From the NCBI RefSeq assembly GCF_047314965.1, contig NZ_JBLBVK010000054.1:1-64000 (forward strand): a DNA stretch of 64,000 nt, read 5' to 3'. The translations under genes were made by a program, and so were the position numbers. This document shows, piece by piece, positions 34,014 to 41,745 of the stretch. The notes under the pieces are model-generated. The model made no database searches. It saw nothing but the letters and a program-made list of their open reading frames with translations, and was not told where the DNA came from. This stretch comes from JAVJUV01 sp047314965. Lineage in GTDB: Bacteria > Pseudomonadota > Alphaproteobacteria > Rhodobacterales > Rhodobacteraceae. How positions within the stretch are numbered: position 1 is the stretch's first letter; every line of letters begins with the position of its first letter.

Positions 34014-34901
34014 CTATCCGAGGATGGTGACGCCCAGGATCGAGGCGGTCAGGATTCCCATCCCGGTGATCTCGCGGCGCGTGATCGTTTCGCGGAACCA
34101 AAGCCAACCGACCAGAAGTGAGAAGATCAGCTCGATCTGACCAACGGCGAAGACATAGGCCGCGTTCGCGAGTGAAAACGCGGCGAACCAGCCCCAGCTT
34201 CCCACCAGCGAAAAGACTCCCACCAGCGCCGCCTGCCGCCACGCGCGCATCGTAGCGCCGATCTGTCCCGGCTCACGAACCCACAGCCATGCGCCCAGCG
34301 CCAGGGTCTGCCAACATGTCACCACGGCCAAAGTGGCTCCTCCGGTCAGGATGGGATCCTCGGTCGGCAACTCCAGTGTCGCTCCCCGATAGAAGACAGC
34401 CGAAAGCGCGAAAAAGACGCCAGACAACAGACCGATCGCCGAGGCGCGGTTCAGAACGCTGCCGCCGTCGGGCGGGTCGGAGAGCAGAAGAACCCCGAGA
34501 AAGCCGGCAGCGATGGCGCAGGCTCCCCAAAGACTGACCAGATCACCCAGAATCACCAGGCCTGCAAGGGCCGTCAGCATGACCTCGGTTTTCTTGAACG
34601 TGATGCCCACTGCGAAGGCTCGCATCCTGAACAGCGAGACGGTGCAGATGGTGGCCAGAATCTGCGTGACCCCACCCAGAAGCGCGTAGACCCAGAAGGC
34701 GCCCGTGGGTGCCGGCAGGCTCTGCCCTGTGGTGCGCGCATAGGCAAACGCCAACCCCGCCACCAACGGCGCCGAGTACATGAAGCGGGCCCAAGTGGCG
34801 CCGGCGGCGCTCAGCTTTCCACCGGCCAGCACTTTCTGAAGCGCGAAGCGGACAGTCTGCGCCGCGGCGGCAACGATAGCGAAGAGAACCCAGGATTCCA
34901 T
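34014..34901 (-). CDS. EamA/DMT-family transporter (first)
   Basis: A 295-residue protein with ten predicted membrane helices in two EamA repeats, the drug/metabolite transporter architecture. The second repeat ends in FSLLVGWLWFRETITRRE, a typical EamA closing motif. Substrate is unknown. ATG 34901. The 193 bp between its stop and the Nudix gene, which converges, show no clear terminator or RNA. Confidence 0.85.
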   Translation of the reverse strand: MESWVLFAIVAAAAQTVRFALQKVLAGGKLSAAGATWARFMYSAPLVAGLAFAYARTTGQSLPAPTGAFWVYALLGGVTQILATICTVSLFRMRAFAVGITFKKTEVMLTALAGLVILGDLVSLWGACAIAAGFLGVLLLSDPPDGGSVLNRASAIGLLSGVFFALSAVFYRGATLELPTEDPILTGGATLAVVTCWQTLALGAWLWVREPGQIGATMRAWRQAALVGVFSLVGSWGWFAAFSLANAAYVFAVGQIELIFSLLVGWLWFRETITRREITGMGILTASILGVTILG

Positions 34902-34949
34902 TCCCGCATCTGCCGTGCGGAGCCGCAGGGATGCAAGCCGGGAATGTAG

Positions 34950-35837
34950 TTACGGCCTACGACGCCAAAGCGGGTGCGGCACGGGGTCCTTCTGGCTCAG
35001 GAAATAGCGACGAAAGACTTCAGCGTAGGATCGGAAGACATAGCCTTCGTTTACCCGGCGATAGCGCACCGCGTTTTCCCGGTACAGCGCGGGCAACCGA
35101 TACCATGGCACACGCGGATGCATGTGGTGCACGACATGGAGGTTGTTGTTCAGGAACAAGAGAGCCAGCGGTCCCCGGTCCTCGATGATCACCGATCTCG
35201 CACGCGCCTGTTCGTGGGCCTGGTGCTCCAGGAATGTCCGGATTCGCAACAGGGCGAGTGCAAGATAAACCGCCAGCGCATAGGCCCAGAACGGCATCGG
35301 AGACCAGAGGACCCAGACAATGACCGGCAGCACCATCGGCGCGTGCCAAAGCCAGCCGCGCAGCACGCGGGCGTCGCTTTGGGCCGTCCGAACCTCGGAC
35401 ATCAGGAAGACAAGCGTCCCGATCACAGGTCCAAGAACCATGCGCCCGGCCAACGTGTTGTTCAGGTTCAGAAGACGCTGGCCCCAGGCCGGCAGCCTCT
35501 CCCAGGCGCCCGCGTCCAGGTAGTTCGACTCGGGGTCGTCGTACGGGTCGGTCAGCCGGCTGTCCTGGTGATGCGCCAGATGAGTGTCACGAAACCGGAG
35601 ATAAGGGATGACCAGAATCAGCGCAGGGAAGACCAGCGCCGCGTTCAGCCGGGGATCGCGGAACGGATGTCCATGCATCATCTCGTGCTGCAGCGAGGAA
35701 TGCTGTGCGATGGCCAGTGCCGCCACAACCACGGCAAGAGGCATCGAGACGGTGGCCAGCCAGACTGTCGCCGCGGCCCAGACCGCGTAGGTCATTAGAA
35801 GAAAGGCCAGTGTCGGCCACTCGAAGGAATGTCGCAT
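34950..35837 (-). CDS. Membrane fatty acid desaturase-like protein
   Basis: A 295-residue integral membrane protein with the three histidine boxes of the di-iron desaturase/hydroxylase superfamily: HEMMHGH, HLAHHQD and HVVHHMHP. Four or so membrane helices alternate with these. It may desaturate or hydroxylate a membrane lipid or carotenoid; the box spacing does not let me choose. The gene is divergent from the XRE regulator, across a 130-bp AT-rich spacer, which suggests that the regulator controls it. Confidence 0.9.
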   Translation of the reverse strand: MRHSFEWPTLAFLLMTYAVWAAATVWLATVSMPLAVVVAALAIAQHSSLQHEMMHGHPFRDPRLNAALVFPALILVIPYLRFRDTHLAHHQDSRLTDPYDDPESNYLDAGAWERLPAWGQRLLNLNNTLAGRMVLGPVIGTLVFLMSEVRTAQSDARVLRGWLWHAPMVLPVIVWVLWSPMPFWAYALAVYLALALLRIRTFLEHQAHEQARARSVIIEDRGPLALLFLNNNLHVVHHMHPRVPWYRLPALYRENAVRYRRVNEGYVFRSYAEVFRRYFLSQKDPVPHPLWRRRP

Positions 35838-35969
35838 CCGTGGATGTCCCTGCCCGGCCTGATCTTGTTTTCCGGAACGAGGCGATCTTGGCGCTTGCCA
35901 GAAAGATAGAGAATTCTGTATGTAATCAATATTAATCCATCAATCGTGAATTTTTTAAACATCTGCTGA

Positions 35970-36818
35970 ATGGACAAACGAAACCGCGCCCTTCTCTTTC
36001 GTCACCGCCTGCAAACCGTCATGCAGGAACGCGAGGTGACACGCTCTGCCCTTGCGCGCGCCGTGGGCGTGGATCGCTCGACGGTCTCGCAGCTTCTCGG
36101 CCTCGACACGGCGCGCCTGCCGAACGCGCAGGTCGTCGCGGAATGCGCGGCCGCTCTCGGCGTTTCCGCGGACTGGCTTCTTGGCCTGACCGACCTCCCT
36201 GAACGGGCCGCCGATCTCCTGGCGGCCTCGATGGTCGTCTCCGAAGCGCCACGCGCGCCGGTCGATGAACAGATCCTCGCCTGGCATACCGAAGCGGCGG
36301 GCTACAAGATCCGGCATGTCCCGGCCACCCTTCCCGACATGCTGAAGACCGAGGAGATGCTGCACTGGGAATACGAACCGCATCTCGGACGCACGACGGA
36401 TCAGGCCATCGGCGCCAGCCATGACCGGCTGAACTGGATGCGCCAGTCGCTTTCGGATTTCGAAGTCGCGATGCCGCTCTTCGAGGTCGAGTCGCTGGTG
36501 AACCGGTCAGGCTATTACCGGGGGCTCGATCCGGGGATAAGGGACCGCCAGGTCGCGCATCTCATCGCGCTTCACAAGCAGCTTTACCCGTCGCTGCGGA
36601 TCTTTCTCTACGACGCACGCAGGGTCTGGTCAGCGCCCCTGACGATATTCGGGCCCCTGGTCGGAGTTCTCTACCTTGGTCAGCATTACCTCGCCTTCCG
36701 CGAGAAAGAGCGCGTGCGGGCCCTGACCGCACATTTCGACGGGCTGGTGCGCGAGGCCTACATCTCGGCACGGGCCTGGCCCGACCATCTTCAGGCGCTC
36801 TTCGACTCTCGCGACTGA
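35970..36818 (+). CDS. XRE-type transcriptional regulator
   Basis: The first 75 residues of this 282-residue protein are a lambda-repressor-like helix-turn-helix (TRSALARAVGVDRSTVSQLLG). The remaining 200 residues form a C-terminal sensor-like domain of unknown type, with no metal or cofactor motif I can name. It is divergent from the desaturase gene. The spacer (35838-35969) is AT-rich and has several TAAT/ATTA words that could be operator half-sites. Its 3' end overlaps the convergent Rossmann-protein gene by 28 bp. Confidence 0.85.
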   Translation: MDKRNRALLFRHRLQTVMQEREVTRSALARAVGVDRSTVSQLLGLDTARLPNAQVVAECAAALGVSADWLLGLTDLPERAADLLAASMVVSEAPRAPVDEQILAWHTEAAGYKIRHVPATLPDMLKTEEMLHWEYEPHLGRTTDQAIGASHDRLNWMRQSLSDFEVAMPLFEVESLVNRSGYYRGLDPGIRDRQVAHLIALHKQLYPSLRIFLYDARRVWSAPLTIFGPLVGVLYLGQHYLAFREKERVRALTAHFDGLVREAYISARAWPDHLQALFDSRD

Positions 36819-37303
36819 AGCACGCCCGAAGCGCTGCCCTCGGGCGGCAGGTCGGCCGGGCAAACCTCGGACAAGACCGCCAGCGCCGCGACTTTCAGAT
36901 CGGGCTGATTCCTGGAAGTGAGGTTCAGTTCGACCCCACCGGCAGGCGCGTGCGTGATCAGCACCACCTGGGCGGGACGGATCGCGCAGCCCTGTACCGC
37001 ATCCACATCGTGCAGCCGCGAGGTGACTGCGATCACAGCGGCATCCGCCGCTTCGGCCTGCGCGCGCTGGATGATCTTCTGCATCAGTTCCAGACGGTCG
37101 GGCACGCAGCAGATCACCCAGTCCGCATAGGCAACCGTCGATGAGATCGTCTGCTCGCGACGCCAGCCGCGGCTGCCCGTTGGCAAGCCCATAGCGGAAG
37201 GATCAGGATCGAAACCCGAAACCCGCCATCCCGCATCGCGGAACATCCCGGCCCAGGCGCGTCCTCTTTCGCCAAGACCCAAAATAGCCGCCTTACTGCT
37301 CAT
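36791..37303 (-). CDS. Stand-alone Rossmann-fold NAD(P)-binding protein
   Basis: A 170-residue protein with a classical dinucleotide loop (ILGLGERGRAWAGMF, residues 7-21) and the acidic end of strand 2 (FDPD). It resembles the N-terminal domain of 3-hydroxyacyl-CoA dehydrogenases, but the catalytic C-terminal domain is absent, so it is either a sensor/binding protein or a decayed enzyme. Its ATG overlaps the lipocalin gene by 11 bp, so it is the third gene of a coupled operon. There is no frameshifted C-terminal domain downstream. Confidence 0.75.
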   Translation of the reverse strand: MSSKAAILGLGERGRAWAGMFRDAGWRVSGFDPDPSAMGLPTGSRGWRREQTISSTVAYADWVICCVPDRLELMQKIIQRAQAEAADAAVIAVTSRLHDVDAVQGCAIRPAQVVLITHAPAGGVELNLTSRNQPDLKVAALAVLSEVCPADLPPEGSASGVLQSRESKSA

Positions 37304-37826
37304 TCGCCCCCCTCTGTGCCGTTCTTTGAAGACGGCTCAAATCATATCCATTGAAATCAAGTACCGACAGCGCCGCGCGATACCGATCATCCGGTATCTG
37401 CGGGTCCCGGTTCAAAATCCACCCGGCCCGCCCACTGGGCACGCCCACGACCGCGGTGCGATAGCCTTCATCGACCCAAAGCACCCAATAGTCGGCCGCG
37501 AACGGCATGCCCCCAAGCTTGACCTTCAACCGTCCCGGCCCGACAATTTCGGCCGTTCCCTCGATCGAAGTCGGTGCCCCGTCCCTGATGCAGAAATTGC
37601 GGACCGAAAGCACTCCCGGCGAAAGCGCACCATAGGTGGCGCGCGTGTCGGTGCATCCCTCCTGGAAAGGCACCGGAAAACTGGCGACCTCGTACCAGAC
37701 GCCCGCATAACGGGCGGGATCGAACACCGCCATCGACGTCATGTCCACACTACGGTCGCGGTAGCTTGGAAAGGCGGCGCAGCCAGCCAGAGCCAGCAGC
37801 ACCAGGGTTGCGAGAAGCGCTCTCAT
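37293..37826 (-). CDS. blc: Outer-membrane-type lipocalin (Blc family)
   Basis: Bacterial lipocalins bind lysophospholipids or other lipids in the envelope. The 177-residue product starts with a lipoprotein signal (LLALAGCAA, lipid Cys about residue 16) and has the lipocalin signature YAGVWYEVASFP, then WILNRDPQ near the C terminus. I use ATG 37826 because it overlaps the previous gene's stop as ATGA; an ATG three codons upstream is possible. Middle gene of the operon. Confidence 0.92.
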   Translation of the reverse strand: MRALLATLVLLALAGCAAFPSYRDRSVDMTSMAVFDPARYAGVWYEVASFPVPFQEGCTDTRATYGALSPGVLSVRNFCIRDGAPTSIEGTAEIVGPGRLKVKLGGMPFAADYWVLWVDEGYRTAVVGVPSGRAGWILNRDPQIPDDRYRAALSVLDFNGYDLSRLQRTAQRGANEQ

Positions 37827-38173
37827 TCGATGCACAGGGTCTGCTGGACCCCGCTGCTGGACAGAACTTCATGGCATCCGAAAAACGGCTCGATCGGGCT
37901 GCAGGTCCGCGACCGGGCAAGGCAAAGCCCCTGGCAATCGGTTTCTGCGCTGCACAGTTTGCCGGCATCCGAGAGATTGCGGAAACAGGCATAGCCGGCC
38001 TTTCCGGGGGTCAGCGCCCAACGTCCACCGCTGCGTTCGCAGTCAGTCTGCGCTGCACTCAGGAGATTCGGGACAGGTTCATTGATCTCGGACGACTTCG
38101 GACCGTCTTCCTGGCATGCAGAAAGCAAGATAATACAGCCGATAACTGTCAAACCGCGACGGATCGCGTCCAT
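37823..38173 (-). CDS. Cysteine-rich periplasmic lipoprotein
   Basis: A 116-residue protein with a lipobox (ILLSAC, lipid-bearing Cys20) and eight further cysteines in the mature part, spaced to form four disulfides. Recognisable words are CERSGGRW, DAGKLC, DCQGLC and FFGCHEVL. I have no family name for it. It is first in an operon with the lipocalin (ATGA overlap), suggesting work together in the outer envelope. The ATG at 38173 gives a proper signal peptide; a longer frame does not. Confidence 0.75.
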   Translation of the reverse strand: MDAIRRGLTVIGCIILLSACQEDGPKSSEINEPVPNLLSAAQTDCERSGGRWALTPGKAGYACFRNLSDAGKLCSAETDCQGLCLARSRTCSPIEPFFGCHEVLSSSGVQQTLCIE

Positions 38174-38245
38174 CAATGCCTCCCCAGGCAGCCCTCCGAG
38201 GCAAACCCTAGGGGGCCGAAATGCGTCCGGCAACTGATCAGCGCC

Positions 38246-39289
38246 TCAATATGGCATTGGATGTGCGCGGTGTGCCTTTGACACCTCATCCAGCACCTCC
38301 TCCGGGAGCGTCAGGTCCAATCCCCCGAGGATGCGCTGGAGCTGCGGCATGGTCGTTGCGCCGAAGATCGGGATCGTCGGAAACGGTCTTTGAACGCACC
38401 AGGCCAGCGACAGATGAACAGGGTCGAGGCCATGCCTTGTGGCGATATCCAGATAGGCCTGCGTCGCCTCGAAGACGCGCGCCGACTTGCGCCCACCCAT
38501 GGTGTCGTTGATCGACATGCGCGAGCCTTCAGGAATCGCCCCGTTCTGATACTTGCCGGTCAGGAAGCCGGCTGCCAGCGGCGAGAAGGCCAGAAGCGTG
38601 ATGTCCTCGTGATGTGCCAGCTCGGCCATGTCGGTGTCGTAGAGGCGACAGAGCAGCGAATACTCGTTCTGCATTGTCGCCACGCGCGGCCCGCCTGCCC
38701 GTTCGGCGGCGGCCAGCCACTGCATCGTGCCCCACGCACTGTCGTTCGACAGACCGAAGGCGCGTATCTTGCCCTCTTTGACCAGCTCGGCCAGAACCTC
38801 CATGATCGCCGCGAACTCGTCCAGGATCTCGTTGGCCGACGGTTGCTTGCGCGGATCGAAAACCCAGTTCTGCCGGAACATGAACGAGCCGCGGTTGGGC
38901 CAGTGGAACTGGTAGACATCCACATAGTCGGTTTTCAGGCGCCTCAGCGATCCCTCCAGCGTGTCGCGCACCGTGTCGGCCCCGATGGGCCGATTGTCGC
39001 GCACCATCTCGCTGGTGCCGGTGTGCTTGGTCGCGATCACCACGTCCGCACGGCGACCAGTCTTTTCGAGCCAGTTCCCGATCACCTCCTCGGTACCGCC
39101 GATGGTTTCCTTGCGAACAGGCGCGACCGGGTACATCTCGGCGGTGTCCATGAAGTCGATCCCGGCATCGAGCGCGGCATCGATCTGGGAGTGAGCTTCG
39201 GCCTCGGGAGTCTGATTCCCCCATGTCATCGTGCCGAGGCAATAGTCGCTGACCTCGATGCCGGTCCGGCCGAGCGTTGTTCGGTTCAT
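38246..39289 (-). CDS. Aldo/keto reductase (Tas-like)
   Basis: A 347-residue NADPH-dependent aldo/keto reductase. The catalytic tetrad is visible: Asp and Tyr in DFMDTAEMY, Lys in VIATKHTG and His in VYQFHWPNRG. The closest E. coli relative by feel is Tas, a protein of unclear substrate. The gene is divergent from the ImuA-like gene, sharing the intergenic region with the SOS box at 39362, which lies 73 bp upstream of this start. Confidence 0.93.
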   Translation of the reverse strand: MNRTTLGRTGIEVSDYCLGTMTWGNQTPEAEAHSQIDAALDAGIDFMDTAEMYPVAPVRKETIGGTEEVIGNWLEKTGRRADVVIATKHTGTSEMVRDNRPIGADTVRDTLEGSLRRLKTDYVDVYQFHWPNRGSFMFRQNWVFDPRKQPSANEILDEFAAIMEVLAELVKEGKIRAFGLSNDSAWGTMQWLAAAERAGGPRVATMQNEYSLLCRLYDTDMAELAHHEDITLLAFSPLAAGFLTGKYQNGAIPEGSRMSINDTMGGRKSARVFEATQAYLDIATRHGLDPVHLSLAWCVQRPFPTIPIFGATTMPQLQRILGGLDLTLPEEVLDEVSKAHRAHPMPY

Positions 39290-39361
39290 GGAAAGCTCCC
39301 TGTGGCTGGACCTTTAGTCCTAGCGGCGGAGAGCGGATTGGCAAGGCAAAAGCCCTGTTGA

Positions 39362-39376
39362 GAACAAAAGAAGAAC
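39362..39376 (+). promoter_or_regulatory. LexA/SOS box (GAAC-N7-GAAC)
   Basis: GAAC at 39362 and again at 39373, separated by seven bases: the direct-repeat LexA operator of alphaproteobacteria. It lies 17 bp before the ImuA-like start codon. The second GAAC is also the left end of a perfect 18-bp palindrome, GAACATCATATGATGTTC (39373-39390). Confidence 0.85.
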
Positions 39377-39392
39377 ATCATATGATGTTCAT

Positions 39393-40013
39393 ATGCCCGA
39401 TCATGCCGCCGCCCACCTTCTGAACCGCCATTCGCACCGCAAGCACGGGGCGCCGCCCATCCTGTTCCTGGACGACCTCGCGCTGCAACCGGCCCGCGTG
39501 CACGAGTTCTGCGGCTCGGCCCGGCGGAGGCTGGCCCTGAAGGTGGCGGGCGCACTTCAGGGACCCGTGATCTGGATTCGGCCCTCCTGGATGCCGGGAC
39601 GGCTGAATCCCGATGGTTTCCTGAAGATCGCCGACCCGGCACGGTTCATTTTCGTCACGCCGAAACGGCCCGAAGACCTGCTCTGGTCGATGGAGGAAGC
39701 GCTCCGCGCGGGCCTTGTGCCCCTTGTCGTCGCCGACCTTCCCGACCCGCCGGGCCTGACCGCCATCCGCCGCCTGCACCTTGCGGCCGAGACCGGTACT
39801 GCGGAAGGCAACACCGCGCCGCTGGGCCTGATCCTGACACCGGGCGAAGGCGGCGCGCCGGGGGTGGAAAGCCGGTGGTGGCTGGCCCCGTCCCATGGCG
39901 ATGGCGGGGCCGAGGCCTGGCGGCTGGAGCGCCGCCGCGCCCGGATGGAGCCAGAGAAGCACTGGCAGGTGACCGGCGGCAGGAACGGCATGCGACTGGA
40001 TAGTGCGACCTGA
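39393..40013 (+). CDS. ImuA-like SOS mutagenesis protein (orphan)
   Basis: A 206-residue RecA/SulA-like fold without a Walker motif: VHEFCGSARRRLALKVAG at the start, GPVIWIRPSW, then RPEDLLWSMEEALRAG and TAIRRLHLAAE, which is the ImuA pattern. ImuA works with ImuB and DnaE2 in SOS-induced translesion synthesis. A GAAC-N7-GAAC box directly upstream supports this. Unusually, no imuB or dnaE2 follows; the next gene, yceI, is 82 bp downstream. ATG 39393 is used, though no strong ribosome site is visible. Confidence 0.75.
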   Translation: MPDHAAAHLLNRHSHRKHGAPPILFLDDLALQPARVHEFCGSARRRLALKVAGALQGPVIWIRPSWMPGRLNPDGFLKIADPARFIFVTPKRPEDLLWSMEEALRAGLVPLVVADLPDPPGLTAIRRLHLAAETGTAEGNTAPLGLILTPGEGGAPGVESRWWLAPSHGDGGAEAWRLERRRARMEPEKHWQVTGGRNGMRLDSAT

Positions 40014-40095
40014 CCTCACGAAACCGGGGCAAATGCCCCAAACTGAACACGCGAAACTGAGTACAAGCACCGGCTGAACATGATAAACTCAAACC

Positions 40096-40665
40096 ATGGA
40101 ACGTCGTGTATTCATCGCCTTGTTGGCCGCCGGTCTTGCCGCACACCCCGCGCGCGCGGCCGCGCGCCCCTATCTTCTGGACCAGGCGAACTCGACCGTC
40201 GCCTTCACCTACCAGATGAACGGTCAACCCTTCACCGGGCGGATGCCCGTGGCCTCGGCCGACATCCTGCTCGACGTGGACAACCCTCCGAACAGCCGGG
40301 TCAGCGCGGAAATCGACGCCGCAGGCGCGGACGCGGGCCCGTTCTATGCGACGGAAGCGATGAAAAGCGAAAGCGTCCTGAACACGGCGCAGTTTCCCAC
40401 CATCCGCTTCCGATCCGAACGCGTCGAAGGGACGGTCGAACGCGCAAAGGTACATGGCCTGCTGACCGTCCGGGACGTTACCGAAGAGATAACGCTGGAC
40501 ACTGTGCTCTACCGCCAACGGGGCACCGACGCAGGGGACCGCTCCAAGCTATCGATCCTGCTCACCGGAGAGATCGACCGGCGCCGCTTCGGCGCCGGTG
40601 GCTATTCCGCCATCGTGGGCCCGGTGATCCGGCTTCAGATTCTCACCCGGATCACATTGGCCTGA
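40096..40665 (+). CDS. YceI-family periplasmic lipid-binding protein
   Basis: A 189-residue protein with a signal peptide (MERRVFIALLAAGLAAH, cleavage near the AARA) and the YceI lipocalin-like barrel (AFTYQMNGQPFTGRM, TAQFPTIRFRS, GLLTVRDVTEEITL). YceI proteins bind isoprenoid lipids in the periplasm. The stop codon abuts the ialB stop with no bases between, so the two converge without a separate terminator. Confidence 0.93.
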   Translation: MERRVFIALLAAGLAAHPARAAARPYLLDQANSTVAFTYQMNGQPFTGRMPVASADILLDVDNPPNSRVSAEIDAAGADAGPFYATEAMKSESVLNTAQFPTIRFRSERVEGTVERAKVHGLLTVRDVTEEITLDTVLYRQRGTDAGDRSKLSILLTGEIDRRRFGAGGYSAIVGPVIRLQILTRITLA

Positions 40666-41295
40666 TTACTGCGCGTTGGCAGCGACCAGCGCATTCCAGC
40701 CAGCCGTGAAACCCGAAAGCGAAACCTTCAGCTGAACGACCTCGTTCGGTGCCGCTGCCGGAACGATGACGACCGTACCTGCTGCGCCCGCCTTGAAGGC
40801 GTCGATTTCGACCTGGGTAAAGCCGATCCGGGCGAAACAACCGATCTGGCTGCAGAAGCTGTAGGGATAGCGGCGCACCTGTCCTTCATCGACCCGCAGC
40901 CGAAGTTCGGCCGTCAGCAAGGTCTCCAGCGGGGTCACGACGGTGGCTCCCGCAACGGCCTGCTGCCCCTCGGGCAGATTGAAGATCGAGAACTCGGCTA
41001 CGGAGTTGCCTTCGCCGTCCAGAAGCAGCTGGTAGAGCTGGCAGGGATCCTTTTCCCCGTCACTTTTCACGCAGCGCAGCTGCCAGTCGCCGTGCTTCTC
41101 GGCGACATAAGTCTGACCGATCTGCGGCTCGCCGGCCTCTCCCTCGGGAGCGCCCATCGACAGGCCCGCGGCCGCCGCCGGGTCATTGCCATCCGCGGAA
41201 GACTGCTCTCCGGTCGTCGTCTGATCCTGGGCCGCTACCGCGGCAGGGAAAGTCAGAAGAAGGCAGATTGCCCAGGTCCTGAAAGTGCCGAACAT
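40666..41295 (-). CDS. Invasion-associated locus B (IalB) family protein
   Basis: A 209-residue exported protein: signal peptide to about residue 22, then an acidic low-complexity linker (22-60) and the IalB domain (GDWQLRCVK, CQLYQLL, YSFCSQIGCFARIGF). Four cysteines in the domain probably pair. First known from Bartonella erythrocyte invasion; in free-living relatives the role is unknown. It is preceded by a 450-bp intergenic region with two minus-strand terminators. Confidence 0.9.
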   Translation of the reverse strand: MFGTFRTWAICLLLTFPAAVAAQDQTTTGEQSSADGNDPAAAAGLSMGAPEGEAGEPQIGQTYVAEKHGDWQLRCVKSDGEKDPCQLYQLLLDGEGNSVAEFSIFNLPEGQQAVAGATVVTPLETLLTAELRLRVDEGQVRRYPYSFCSQIGCFARIGFTQVEIDAFKAGAAGTVVIVPAAAPNEVVQLKVSLSGFTAGWNALVAANAQ

Positions 41296-41410
41296 GATTT
41301 CCTCACTGTTTCCGGTCTGTTTGGCGTCGCATCTAACATGCCTGCCACCGCTTGTCAGGGCGCATAAAAGGCGGGGCGCGGAGCTTCGCCGAAAACCGGC
41401 GAGGTCAGAA

Positions 41411-41437
41411 AAGAAAAGGGCCCGCAGCTGGGCCCTT
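41411..41437 (-). terminator. Orphan intrinsic terminator, proximal
   Basis: AAGGGCCC and GGGCCCTT pair over a GCAGCT loop (41416-41437) and are followed on the minus strand by CTTTTCTTTTC. No known minus-strand gene ends here; ialB begins 116 bp further on. Confidence 0.75.
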
Positions 41438-41591
41438 CTCCAATTCGCACTCCCTGTCGGACTGGCCGACTTTTGAATTTGGTGGGAGGCTACGAGCAGA
41501 ACCTCGGGCCGTCAACAGGGTTTTTATTCACATTTTTCAAGTCTTGGGGCCAAGCCTTCAGAAATTCACCAGCCACTTACCGTCAGCAAGC

Positions 41592-41618
41592 AAAAAAGCC
41601 GCGCCTTTACGGCGCGGC
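41592..41618 (-). terminator. Orphan intrinsic terminator, distal
   Basis: GCCGCGCC and GGCGCGGC pair over a 5-nt loop, followed on the minus strand by TTTTTTGC. No minus-strand gene lies upstream; the HerA-like gene at 41746 is on the other strand. Confidence 0.8.
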
Positions 41619-41745
41619 CAGTCAACAGGGAGGAAATAACCCGCTGCCAAAGGAATCCCCGGCAACGGACAGGTTCATACTGGCGCATAAAGGTTAACAG
41701 GCTATTCTCGGCAGCGAATTTGGAAAAAAGACAGGGACCTCAACA

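Larger units (their letters stand above)
41296..41745. other. 450-bp intergenic region with two minus-strand hairpins
   Basis: No convincing gene is seen between ialB and the HerA-like gene, both of which read outward from this region. It holds the ialB promoter region, two terminator-like hairpins both facing the minus strand (41411-41437 and 41592-41618), a repeated decamer GTCAACAGGG at 41511 and 41621, and a minus-strand TTGACG-N17-TAGCCT promoter-like pair (about 41514-41486). The sequence could encode one or two small minus-strand RNAs. Confidence 0.55.

Noticed and set aside
32485..34242. A nearly 590-codon open extension upstream of the nitrilase on the minus strand
   Set aside because: It is antisense to the DUF983 and Nudix genes, is Arg/Ser/Pro-rich and has no domain; GGAGGGGAG before ATG 32484 fixes the true start.
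41440..41520. tRNA gene in the ialB/HerA-like gap
   Set aside because: The GAGCAGAACCTC stretch looked like a T-arm, but no cloverleaf, anticodon stem or acceptor pairing could be drawn on either strand.
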